Shown here: positions 54,939 through 64,000 of the stretch, piece after piece
Numbering within the stretch: position 1 is the first letter of the stretch
Layout: the number at the start of each line of letters is the position of its first letter
From: Dugong dugon
Taxonomy: Eukaryota > Chordata > Mammalia > Sirenia > Dugongidae
Direction of reading: 5' to 3'
NCBI GenBank assembly: GCA_030035585.1
Contig: CM057473.1
Location: forward strand, 5,072,501-5,136,500
Length of the DNA stretch: 64,000 bases
The notes under the pieces: generated by a model
What the model was told of the DNA's origin: nothing
Databases searched by the model: none
Seen by the model: the letters and a program-made list of their open reading frames with translations, nothing else
Made by a program: the position numbers and the translations under genes

Positions 54939-57400
54939 TTTTATTTTTTTAAAAATTTTTGTGCTTTAGGTCAAAGTTTATAATTCAAGTTAATCTCTCA
55001 TACAAAAATTTATACATACATTGTTATGCGACCCTAGTTGCTCTCCCTATTCTGTGACAGCACACTCCTCCTTTCCACCCCAGATTTCCTATGTCTGTTC
55101 AATCAGCTCCTGACCCTCTCTGCCTTCTGATCTCACCTCTGGACAGGAGCTGCCCATTTAGTCTCATGTATCTACTTGAGCTAAGAAGCACACTCTTCAC
55201 AAGTATCATTTTATGTCCCATAGTCCAGTCTAATCTTTGTCTGAAGAGTTGACCTCGGGAATGGTTTTAGTTTTGGGCTAACAGACAGTCTGGGGGCCAT
55301 GTCTTCCAGGGTCCTTCCAGTCTCAATCAAACTATTAAGTCTAGTCTTTTTACTAGAATTTGAGTTCTGCACCCCACCTTTCTCCTGTTCCACCCAGGAC
55401 TCTCTGTTGTGTTCCCTGTCAGGGCCGTCATTGGTAGTAGCCGGGCACCATCTAGTTCTTCTGGTCTCAGGCTGATGGAGCCTCTGGTTTATGTGGCCCT
55501 TTCTGTGTCTTGGGCTAATACTTGTGTCTGTGGTGTTCTTCATTCTTCTTTACTCCACGTAGGTTGGGACCAATTGATTCATCTTAGATGTCTGCTCACT
55601 AGCTTTTAAGACCCCAGACGCCACTTGCTTTGGTGGTTTTGGGGGTTGGCAGCTACTGATGGTCTTTTCCCTTGAGAATTGGTGATATTTTCCTGGTTCT
55701 TTGGAATGCATCATGGACATTTTGACTATTATGCTGTGAGATTTGGGGTCCTGTTAATACCATCTGGAGGATGTTGATGTTTCTGTGTTGTTGCTTTATT
55801 TAGCAGTCAGTCTATCTGGTTAAGACTGCGAGTTTTGCCTCCCCTTGGTGGGTGGAGGCTCTAATGCCAGTTCGGTTGTCTAAGGTTTTGCAAATGTGTC
55901 ACTTAGGGGTTAGTTAGCCTGATAATTCCATTCCCAAAGTCTTTGCTGTCTTGCTTTGGGTTGTTCCCATGCATGTCTGTCTGAGGGGTGAGCCTGGGTT
56001 TTGTGTAGATTTATGCGCAGAATTAGGATATTTTCTTCTTTTTCTCAGAGAGCCCCTCAGTCTTTGGCTTGCAGGGACCACTCTTGGTAGTCCCCTGGCC
56101 AGAAAGACAGAGTCTGTCTCAGAGGTTTTGCTGCCTGTGCTGAAGCTCCACTGGGTGCGTTGGTGCAAGGCTGGGAGAAGGCAGGGGGAAAGGAGGGGAG
56201 CTCGGTGTGTGTGAGGGGCTCCTTCAGGGCGTGTGTGATGGGCTCCTTCAGACCGTGTGTGAGGGGCTCCTTCAGGGCGTGTGTGAGGGGCTTCTTCAGG
56301 TCGTGTGTGAGGGTCTTCTTCAGGGCGTGTGTGAGGGGCCCCTTCAGATCATGTGTGAGGGGCTCCTTCAGGTCATGTGTGAGGGTCTTCTTCAGGTTGT
56401 GTGTGAGGGTCTTCTTCAGGGCGTGTGTGAGGGGCTTCTTCAGGTTGTGTGTGAAGGACTTCTTCAGGGCGTGTGTGAGGGGCTCCTTCAGATTATGTGT
56501 GAGGGGCTCCTTCAGGTCATGTGTGAGGGGCTCCTTCAGGGCGTGTGTGAGGGGCTCCTTCAGATCATGTGTGAGGGGCTCCTTCAGGTCATGTGTGAGG
56601 GGCTTCTTCTGGGCATGTGTGAGGGTCTTCTTCAGGGCGTGTGTGAGGGTCTTCTTCAGGGCGTGTGTGAAGGACTCCTTCAGATTGTGTGTGAGGGGCT
56701 CCTTCAGGTCATGTGTGAGGGGCTCCTTCAGGGCGTGTGTGGTGGGCTCCTTCAGGGTGTGTGAGGGGCTTCTTCAGGTCGTGTGTGAAGGACTTCTTCA
56801 GGGCGTGTGTGAGGGGCCCCTTCAGATCATGTGTGAGGGGCTCCTTCAGGGCGTGTGTGAGGGGCTTCTTCAGGTCATGTGTGAAGGACTTCTTCAGGGC
56901 GTGTGTGAGGGGCTCCTACAGATCGTGTGTGAGGGGCTCCTTCAGGTCAGTGTGAGGGGCTCCTTCAGGGCGTGTGTGATGGGCTCCTTCGGAGCGTGTG
57001 TGAGGGGCTTCTTCAGGTCGTGTGTGAAGGACTTTTTCAGACAGTGTGTGAGGGGCTTCTTCAGGGCATGTGTGAGGGTCTTCTTCAGGTCGTGTGTGGG
57101 GGTCTTCTTCAGGGCGTGTGTGAGGGGCTTCTTCAGGTCGTGTGTGAGGGGATCCTTCAGGTCATGTGTGAGGGGCTCCTTCAGGGCGTGTGTGAGGGTC
57201 TTCTTCAGGTTGTGTGTGAGGGACTTCTTTAGGGCGTGTGCGAGGGGCTTCTTCAGGTTGTGACTCCATCCTGTCTGCTTAGTTTTGATTCCTTTGTAGA
57301 GTCCTCGGGTAGTTGCCTTTTTATTGGTTTACACGTTTTAGTTGTAATCAGTCGGGGAGAGAGAGGCCATAGTGGGCTTACGTCATCTTGGCTGGCACCA
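54939..57400 (-). mobile_element. L1 LINE, internally deleted, keeping 3' UTR and tandem-repeat 5' end
   Basis: 54939-55625 is the L1 3' UTR, matching 58255-58961. From 55626 the sequence switches to the 5' region: on the minus strand, AGAACCAGGAAAATATCACC and the AAAAGACCATCAGTAGCTGC word recall the leader / ORF1 start of mammalian L1. Then comes the 24 bp array (56205-57262) and a 5' terminus starting near GCCAGCCAAGATGACGTAAG. ORF2 and most of ORF1 are missing. Confidence 0.72.
56205..57262. repeat. 24 bp tandem array, about 44 copies, in an L1 5' end
   Basis: Unit on the plus strand: GTGTGTGAGGGGCTCCTTCA then a GG(G/T)C/CAT/CG variant. The alternative core is GGGTCTTCTTCAG. Because 24 is a multiple of three, two plus-strand frames stay open, including a 367-codon one made of an eight-residue repeat. 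About 16 units contain GGGCGTG (CACGCCC on the L1 sense strand). Confidence 0.93.
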
Positions 57401-57608
57401 AACAAAAAAACCCATTGCCAATGAGTCGATTCGGACTCATAGTGACCCTATAGGACAGAGTAGAAGTGTCCCATAGGGTTTCCAAGCCTGTGAATCTTTA
57501 TGGAAGCGGGCTGCCACATCTTCTGTGGAGCGGCTGGTGGGTTCAAATTGCTGACCTTCCAGTTAGCAGCCGAGCACTTTAACCACTGCACCACCAGGGT
57601 TCCTTTGT
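57401..57608 (-). mobile_element. AfroSINE (long body) at the L1 5' boundary, with target duplication
   Basis: Flanked by CTGGCACCA at 57392-57400 and 57609-57617. GCCAATGAGTCGATTCGGAC 3' side and CTGCACCACCAGGGTTCC head complement. Confidence 0.93.
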
Positions 57609-57617
57609 CTGGCACCA

Positions 57618-57926
57618 GAAGTTAGCAGTTCAGTTTTGCTGAGTAATTAATTAAGACAGAGCCCTATCCCTGGTTAGTAGACTCTCCCTCACTCTTCAGC
57701 CCCACTTTGGACCACTGGAACATGTTTGCTTTGTATTTTCTATGAACGTGCCAGATGATGCCTGACAAACACTTATGTTTTTGATTGCCTAATTTGCTGA
57801 AAATATTTCAGAACGTTTAAGGTATTTTTTAGCTAAAAGAGGGATTCAAACAAATAGATTTCATTTGGAAGAATCCTTACTTTGAAAAGAAAAATCCATT
57901 TTACCAGAACATTCCAGCTAAAGATT
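57618..57926. other. No gene seen; AT-rich block
   Basis: 57720-57900 is a repeat-free AT-rich block (GATTGCCTAATTTGCTGAAA) with a look of possible constraint. This is only an impression. Confidence 0.35.
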
Positions 57927-58090
57927 TTTTTTTTAATAACTTTTTATTTTGAAATCATTATAGATTGACATGAAGTTGCAAAGATAGTACAGAGACGTCC
58001 CGTGCACCGTTTACCCCATGGCCCAGTCGGTGCGTCTTTTGTAATTAGAGCACACTACCAAAGCCAGGAGCTTGATGTTGGTGCTGTGTG
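57927..58090 (-). mobile_element. Old L1 3' end fragment
   Basis: AACTTTTTATTTTGAAATCA, TGAAGTTGCAAAGATAGTAC and AGAGACGTCCCGTGCACC match the antisense end of old mammalian L1. Confidence 0.8.
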
Positions 58091-58254
58091 TGTGTGGAAT
58101 TACTTCTCTGTTGTTTATCACATCAGGCTTAGCAGGCTGGTAGATCTGTAAAGACAGTCCCTGAGAATTGACTACCGAGGCCTTGATGAATGCATGAAAC
58201 AGCCAGACCAACAAATGTTTGCACTTACTGATAAAGCTCCCTAAGACACCTTTT

Positions 58255-58961
58255 TTTCCTTTTTCTTTTTGACTGAACTTTAGATGAAGGTTTACAGAAC
58301 AGACTAGCTTCTCATTAAACAGTTAGCACACACACTATTTTATGATATTGTTAGCAACCCCACGACCTGTCAACACTCTCCTTTCTTGACCTTGGGTTCC
58401 CTATCACCAGCTTTCCTGTCCCCTCCTGCCTTCTAATCCTTGTCCTGGGCTGTTGTGCCCCTTTAGTCTCGTTTTGTTTTATGGGCCTGTCTAATCCTTG
58501 GACGAAGGTGAACCTCAGGAGTGACTTCATTACTGAGCTAAAAGGATATCTGGGGCCATACTCTCAGGGTTTCTCCAGTCTCTGTCAGGCCAGTAAGTCT
58601 GGTCTTTTTTTGTGAGTTAGAATTTTGTTCGACATTTTTCTCCAGCTCCGTCTAGGACCCTCTGTTGTCATCCCTGTCAGAGCAGTCGGTGGTAGCCAGG
58701 CACCACCTAGTTGTACTGGACTCAGTCTGGTGGAGGCCGTGGTAGATGTGATCCATTAGTCTTTTGGACTAATCTTTCCCTTGTGTCTTTAGTTTTCTTC
58801 ATTCTCCCTTACTCCAGCTGGGGTGAGACCGGTGGAGTATCTTAGATGGCCGCTCACAGGCTTTTAAGACACCAGACGCTACTCACCAAAGTAGAATGTA
58901 GAACATTTTCTTTATAAACTGTGTTATGCCAGTTGAGCTAGATGTTCCCGGAAACCATGGT
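58255..58961 (-). mobile_element. L1 3' UTR insertion with 13 bp target duplication
   Basis: TAAGACACCTTTT at 58242-58254 and 58962-58974 bracket a 707 bp, 5'-truncated L1 3' end. It is collinear with 54939-55625 (AAGCGGTG-like words aside, GAGACCGGTGGAGTATCTTA and CTTTTAAGACACCAGACGC). Confidence 0.95.
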
Positions 58962-58993
58962 TAAGACACCTTTTACCTTTAATGTGATTACTC

Positions 58994-59203
58994 ATGGAGT
59001 CTGTGGGTGGTGCAGGTGGTTAACATGCTCGGCTGCTAACTGAAAGGTTGGAGGTTCAAGTTCACCCAGAGGCACCTTTGAAAAAAAGGCCTGGTGATCT
59101 ACTTCCAAAAAATCAGTCATTGAAAAACCTGTGGAGCACAGTTCTGCTCTGACGCACATGGGGTCACCATGATAGCGGTTGACTCCCCAACAGCTGGAAC
59201 TGG
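58994..59203 (+). mobile_element. AfroSINE (CCTCGGAAGAAA body type)
   Basis: GTCTGTGGGTGGTGCAGGTG head, CAGTCATTGAAAAACCTGTG body, end AGCGGTTGACTCCCC. Confidence 0.9.
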
Positions 59204-59600
59204 TAATCTGCAGTTAAGAGTTGAATGAGTTTAAAAAAGGTAACATTTTTGGTGGGCTTTAGGGTTAGTACTCTCATTCTGACTCTTCAATTTCCATCCC
59301 AGATTTTCCTTTCAGCCAGTCCTCATCCCATTAATGTTTTCCTTCTTACCTAGTGACTGCATGTTGATTGTACCGGTGAGGTACTGATCACTCACTTTTT
59401 GCTTTTGCTACTAAAATGCACAGATACCTGTTGACACATTATCATGTACAGAGAGCGCTTCTTGTCTCAGCAGAGGCTTCAAAAGAAGTAAAAGCCACTT
59501 TCTGCCCTAAAGTTGCTTTCAAGCTTGCAGGAAAGATAAGATGTGCACATATCAGCCAGATTTTGTTTGTTTCCTTCTTTAAAATAAAAACAAACGATAA
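59204..59600. other. No gene seen
   Basis: Single-copy-like. Confidence 0.4.
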
Positions 59601-59818
59601 GCCTTGAAGAACATCATGCTTGGTAAAGCAGAGGGTCAGCAAAAAAAGAGGAAGACCTTCAATGAGGTGCACTGACATAGTGGCCGCAACAATGGGCTCA
59701 AACACAGCAACGATTGTGAGGATGGGGCAGGACCAGATAGTGTTTCGTCTGGTTGTACATGGAGCCGCTATGAGTCAGAACTGACTTGATAGCACCTAAC
59801 AACAACGACGACAACCGT
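59601..59818 (+). mobile_element. RTE (BovB-like) LINE 3' end, sense
   Basis: ACATCATGCTTGGTAAAGCA, AAGAGGAAGACCTTCAATG (giving KRGRPS-like residues), AACAATGGGCTCAAACACAG, then end GAGTCAGAACTGACTTGATA with GCACCTAACAACAACGACGA. The best view of the RTE tail in this window. Confidence 0.9.
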
Positions 59819-60613
59819 CTGGCCTTTTACAGTTGCACATGAAAAGGGTTAGAAATTTCAGTTCACTGCTTTGGGTGGTGTCTGTGGCAGGGTTTTCCCT
59901 TTCAAGGAGACGATGCCGCTTGCCTGCAGTGAGCAATCTTTCACGCTTAGTTGATTGTAGCGTTCCCACTGACCTCACATGGGCCTTCACTGGTCTCACT
60001 GGCCTTTTTGCAAAAGCTTTCAAATTAATGGGTGTTTCTGCAGTCCCCAGAAACTTGCTTCTCTTAGCTTTAGTTGCTTCAGACTCTTGCTGGCTCTGCT
60101 TTGGTCACCTCCAGAGAATCTCGCTTGGTGGGATTTAGGAGATTTGGCAGGTATCGCAAAATTTTAGTTCGGAAGATGAAAGTGGCTTCTTCCCTACCTT
60201 GGCTGGCTGAACAGAACCTCGCTACTAAAAATGCTGTTAATATGACTGGCCCGTCAGGGGGATGCATGGTGCGCTGCAGCTTTTGCAGGTTGGGGCCATT
60301 TCCTTTAGGAAACCTCTCCTGAGGCTTTTAACTTGATGAGTTTTCTGTTGGCAGAAACAAGCCTAACCAGAAATGAGCTGCTGAAAATATGTCTGTCAAT
60401 GGATATTTGCAGACTTTTCGTATATATTTGATAGAGGAGGGTAAATCCTAGTGTGCTCCAGGTGACAGTTTTGGCATTTCTTACACTTGATTTATTTCAC
60501 CATAATTCTTTCACCTTTTAAATTTAAACTTAAATATATGATGGTTAAAATTGGGGCTGTGGCTAAGTGTTGTTCTAAGCCTTTTATTATTTATTGGCAA
60601 AACATATGGACAC
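59819..60613. other. No gene seen
   Basis: Single-copy-like. Overlapping open frames on both strands at 59796-60322 show no domain. Confidence 0.4.
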
Positions 60614-60625
60614 ATAGACACCTCT

Positions 60626-60830
60626 TCCTCCTCCAGTTGCTGTTGAGTCAATTCTGACTCATGATGACCCTGTGTGTTGTGGAGTAGACTGAGCTCCATA
60701 GGGTTTTTAATGCCTGTGATCTTTCGGAAATAGATTGCCAGGTTTTTCTTCCAAGGTGCCTCTGGATTCGAACCCCCAACCTTTTGGTTAGTAGCTGAGC
60801 ACTTCATTGTGGGTGCCACCCAGGGAATCC
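60626..60830 (-). mobile_element. AfroSINE (CCTCGGAAGAAA body type) with target duplication
   Basis: Flanked by ATAGACACCTCT (60614-60625) and ATAGACACTTCT (60831-60842). Confidence 0.94.
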
Positions 60831-60984
60831 ATAGACACTTCTAGGTATCTTAATTTACGCTTGAAAAATCAAGAATTCCAAGTATGTCGGTCATGGTCAT
60901 CAGTGTTACTGAAATGCTTATGTTATTGTTGTTGTTGTGATTTTGTTTTTAACCTTAAAAAATGTAACATGACTGTTTAAGAGG

Positions 60985-61142
60985 TACTGAATTTCTATTT
61001 TGGGTGATGGAAAACTTTTGGAAATAGTGGTGATGGTTGTACATGTTTAATGTAATGAATGTCACTGAACTGTACACTAAAAATGGTAAAAATGACAAAT
61101 TTTATGTTACATATATGTATCTTAGCACAATTACATTTTTAA
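60985..61142 (+). mobile_element. Old L1 3' UTR fragment, sense
   Basis: GGGTGATGGAAAACTTTTGG, GTGGTGATGGTTGTACATG and ACTGTACACTAAAAATGG are the sense 3' UTR of old mammalian L1. Confidence 0.85.
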
Positions 61143-61231
61143 AACATGTAGTACATGCTGTTGTTAGGAATATATGTAACATAAATGGTCATACATGGAA
61201 GATGATCTTTTAATTTTCCCTATATTGTGTT

Positions 61232-61446
61232 AGGAGTCTTTGGGTGGTACAGATGGTTAATGTGCTCACTGCAAACTGAAAGACTGGTGGTTTGAGTCCA
61301 CCCAGAGGTGCCTCGGAAGAAAGGTCTGGCAATCTACTTCCCAAAACTCAGCCATTGAACTCAGCCATTGTGGAGCACAGTTCTACTCTAATACACATGG
61401 GGTCACAATGAGTCAGAATCGACTCGAAGACAACTTTTTTTTTTAA
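61232..61446 (+). mobile_element. AfroSINE (CCTCGGAAGAAA type) with small internal repeat
   Basis: CAGCCATTGAACTCAGCCATTG region shows a doubled CTCAGCCATTG (shown split here). The head and end (GAATCGACTCGAAGACAAC) are good. Confidence 0.92.
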
Positions 61447-61764
61447 ATCACTTGTCTTTTTTTTTCTTGCTTCTTAAAGACACTAGAGAAGTGTGAACGT
61501 GTCACTTGGAAATGTATTTGCTGCTAGTGAAAAGGAGCTTCTCTTTCTTGGAAAATTCCCTCTGAGAATCCTGTGCTGTGTGACCTGCTCGGGAATGTTC
61601 CAGGATGGGAATAGCTTCGCATCTGGTGTCTGCATGAGTTACCTCTGAACTCACTGGAAATTAAATGAAGCTTTTCCCTTCCTATTGGCACAAATTTCAT
61701 TTCACTAACAATGTGCTTTTTAAGCGGCATTTTAGACTGAACAGTGGGGTCGTAGAGTGATTCC
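61447..61764. other. No gene seen
   Basis: Single-copy-like. Confidence 0.4.
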
Positions 61765-61778
61765 TAGATCAATGTGAA

Positions 61779-61944
61779 AAAAACAGTGGCTGTCTAGTGG
61801 ATTCCAACTCATGGTGACCCCATGTGGTGCACTGTAGAACTGTGCTCCATAGGGTTTTCAAAAAGGGGCCTCTGGGTGGGTTTGAACTGCCAACTTTCCC
61901 GGTAGTAGTTGAGTGCTTAACTGTTCAGCCACCCAGGTACTCCA
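61779..61944 (-). mobile_element. AfroSINE with target duplication
   Basis: Flanked by TAGATCAATGTGAA (61765-61778) and TAGATCAAGGTGAA (61945-61958). Part of the body is deleted. Confidence 0.93.
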
Positions 61945-62023
61945 TAGATCAAGGTGAAGATACACTATATTCCGGGGCGTTTTCAAGCCCGTCATAATGT
62001 TTAGGTAATTTTACTCCCTATAA

Positions 62024-62215
62024 GATCTTGGTGGTGCACCAAAAGGTCAGCAGTTCGAATCCATCAGCCACTTCCCAGGAGAAAGATGTGGCATTCTGCT
62101 TCTGTAAAGATTATGGCTTTTGGAAAGCCTATGGGGCAGTTCTTCTGTCCTGTAGGGTCGCTATAAGTCGGAGTCGACTCAGCAACAGGTGTTTTTTTTT
62201 TTTTTTTTTTTTTTA
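62024..62215 (+). mobile_element. AfroSINE (long body), head internally deleted
   Basis: TTGGTGGTGCACCAAAAGGT lacks the bases between A-box and anticodon region. Long T22 tail. Confidence 0.92.
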
Positions 62216-62418
62216 AGGTCCCTGGGGTGGTGCAGACAGTTTATGCTTGACCAGTAACCAAAGGTTTGCAGTTGGAACCCTCCCACAGGCACCGCAGAAG
62301 AAAGGCCTGGCAATCTGCTTCCATAGATCACAGCCAAGAAAACCCTATGGAGCAGGTGTACTCTGTAAGACATGGGGTCACCCTGAGTCAGAATCGACTC
62401 AATGGCAGTGGGTTTATG
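62216..62418 (+). mobile_element. AfroSINE (CCTCGGAAGAAA type), directly behind another
   Basis: GGTCCCTGGGGTGGTGCAGA head starts where the previous T tail ends; end CAGAATCGACTCAATGGCAG. Confidence 0.92.
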
Positions 62419-62479
62419 CCCCTTGCCCCATGATGCCAAGTAGCCCTTCACATTTTTGTTTATTGGGTGGCTGGAATAG

Positions 62480-62585
62480 CAACTCCATGCATGGAGGGAT
62501 CGTGGTGTTCACTGCTGTGCCTCTGGCTTCTAGCACAGCGGCCAGCACGTGGTAGGTGCTCAGTATACATTTTCTGAATGACTCG
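62480..62585 (+). mobile_element. L2 LINE 3' end
   Basis: GTGGTGTTCACTGCTGTGCC, CTAGCACAGCGGCCAGCAC and GTGGTAGGTGCTCAGTATAC then TTTTCTGAATGA. Confidence 0.75.
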
Positions 62586-63336
62586 TCGACTGTGTAGGTG
62601 GTGAAAAGAATCGGCCGGGGAAGTTGCCCAGCTTCTGTGTGTTTTTTCCCTTCTTTTCTGCCATTTTCACGTGCCTGTCTTAAACGTATGCAATTTGAAG
62701 TGGTGTATGGAGACCTCATTGTGGACTAAGGAGAACATGCTAAACAGTTGCATAATTGATTTTTCTGTTTCCCACCAGTGGGGACAGAATTGTGTCATCA
62801 GCTCACCGCGAGAGACTAGAGAAAGGCCTTCATTAAGGAGGGGCTTGAATTAACCTGGGTAGCCCCAAAAGTCTGGATCACGTTCAGTGGTTTCATGATG
62901 TGAATCTCAGGGCACTCTGTACCCGATGAATGTTTCGGGTTGGATTTGCTCCCAGAAAGAAACCCATTAGTCAGCTGCCAAGTGGAAGGCGGATTTCTAT
63001 TTTGCTTTGCCTGTCTCTCCCTCACCCCACCCTCCCACTCCCCAGAAAGATAGAAAAACAGGGTCTTCAGGCTGCTATGGAATTGAAGGTAAAAACTGTT
63101 TCCTTTTGGTTTTGCTTTCTTGGGAAGAGTTCACTGGAGTTCCATCTTGTGTTTTTCCATTCTTGACTGATTCTGAAGTGGAAAAAGTCCTGATGAAATA
63201 GGACCATGCTGCTTTGAAATATACTTGCTGCTAGTAAACAGGAGCACTGGGAGGAAAGGGTGCCACATCGCCTCTGAGTTGGGCTTTTGCTTTTTTTTTT
63301 TTGGTCTCTAATGCAATTCAGAGGGCCTAATATGGA
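62586..63336. other. No gene seen
   Basis: Single-copy-like with a T12 run near 63290. Confidence 0.4.
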
Positions 63337-63552
63337 GGAGCCGTGGTGGCCCAGTGGTTAAGCTCTTGGCTGCTAACCGAAAGGTTGGTGGTTCGAATCC
63401 ACCAGCTGCTCCATGGGAGAAAGATATGGCAGACTGTTTCCGTAAAGATCACAACCTTGGAAACCCTATGGGGCAGTTCTACTCTGTCCTATAGGGTTGC
63501 TATGAGTTGGAATCAACTTGATGGCAATGTGTTTGGTTTCTGGGTTTTTTAA
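63337..63552 (+). mobile_element. AfroSINE, near-consensus full length
   Basis: A box TGGCCCAGTGG (63347-63357) and B box GGTTCGAATCC (63390-63400) are intact, so the polymerase III promoter is legible. The body has GAAAGATATGGCAGACTG, the end GGAATCAACTTGATGGCAAT. Among the best-preserved copies here. Confidence 0.95.
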
Positions 63553-63560
63553 TATATGAG

Positions 63561-63840
63561 GGCAGTGGTGGTCCAGTGGTAGAATTCTCGCGCTCCGTGC
63601 AGGAGACCCGGGTTCCATTCCAGCCACTGCCTATCTGTCAGTGGGGGCTTGTGTGTCGCTGTAATGCCGAACAGGTTTCAGCAGAGCCTCCAGACTAGAA
63701 CAGATTAGGAAGAAAGGCCTGGTGATCTGCTTCCAAAAATCAGCCAGTGAAAACCCTGTGGATGACAACATTCCCGTCCTCTTGTGTGTAGGGTCACTAT
63801 GAGTCAGAGGCCGACCCAGGGGCAGCTAACCACAACAATG
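63561..63840 (+). mobile_element. tRNA-Gly-headed SINE with RTE 3' end, near full length
   Basis: A 71-base head (63561-63631) folds like tRNA-Gly: it opens GGCAGTGGTGGTCCAGTGGT, closes with CCACTGCC, and the anticodon position reads TCC. A box TGGTCCAGTGG (63568-63578) and B box GGTTCCATTCC (63611-63621) are present. The body GAAGAAAGGCCTGGTGATCT is shared with AfroSINE, and the 3' end GGTCACTATGAGTCAGAGGC, then GCAGCTAACCACAACAATG, with RTE. Confidence 0.88.
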
Positions 63841-64000
63841 TATGTATATTTCAAACAAAAGTCACTCTTTTGGCCGACACCTCGGTATGCATTTTTAGAG
63901 TTGTCACTTTTTGGATAGGACTAGCACTTTAAATCTGTAACCACAGCATTTCCAAAGACAGCAGAGGACTCATTTTCCAGCCCCTCAAAAGCGATACTTT
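63841..64000. other. No gene seen
   Basis: Short single-copy-like end of the window. Confidence 0.35.

Noticed and set aside
56160-57263. A 367-codon plus-strand open frame of eight-residue repeats
   Set aside because: It is the 24 bp array read in one frame; 24 is divisible by three so the frame stays open. It runs antisense to the L1 and has no other protein features.
59796-60322. A retrocopy of a host gene
   Set aside because: Several overlapping frames on both strands but no recognisable protein, poly(A) tail or target duplication.
63561-63631. A tRNA-Gly gene
   Set aside because: The cloverleaf-like head runs straight into a SINE body and RTE tail, with no terminator after the head; it is a SINE promoter.

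Overview
This window is nuclear DNA of an afrotherian mammal, most likely an elephant or a close paenungulate relative. About fifty copies of the tRNA-derived AfroSINE lie on both strands. There are also RTE (BovB-like) LINE fragments, L1 fragments with a recurrent 3' UTR, and ancient MIR, L2, MaLR-type LTR and Tigger relics. I found no convincing host exon, rRNA gene, true tRNA gene, CpG-island promoter or CRISPR array. The window is best read as intergenic or deep intronic DNA, and nearly every open frame in it falls in a repeat or in chance-open sequence.

Layout. 1-14,200: L1 fragments, including a 3 kb antisense L1 whose ORF2 is split by an RTE insertion, plus SINE clusters and two MaLR LTRs, one of them sitting inside a MIR. 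14,200-31,100: single-copy DNA with scattered AfroSINEs, one L1 3' end, two long-tailed tRNA-Gly/RTE elements, an RTE fragment and a 240 bp near-identical local duplication flanking a MaLR LTR. 31,100-36,100: an LTR-like element swollen by a (GT)112 tract, a second MaLR LTR pierced by a SINE, and an LTR-like fossil with 89 bp internal repeats. 36,100-48,300: SINEs, including three stacked at one target, an LTR, a 43 bp minisatellite, and a Tigger DNA transposon relic inserted in a MIR. 48,300-64,000: SINEs, an internally deleted L1 that keeps a 5' end built of about 44 copies of a 24 bp repeat, another L1 3' end, an RTE tail, and a tRNA-Gly-headed SINE with a legible polymerase III promoter.

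How the parts relate. AfroSINEs, the tRNA-Gly-headed elements and the RTE LINE share the same 3' end (core GAGTCGGAATCGACTC plus a CAACAA-like or T-rich tail). This fits SINEs mobilised by the RTE machinery. Nesting gives a relative order: MIR and L2 oldest, then Tigger and MaLR LTRs, then L1 and RTE, then most AfroSINEs. Family names come from memory of consensus sequences. Element ends not fixed by target-site duplications are approximate to about 10-20 bases.
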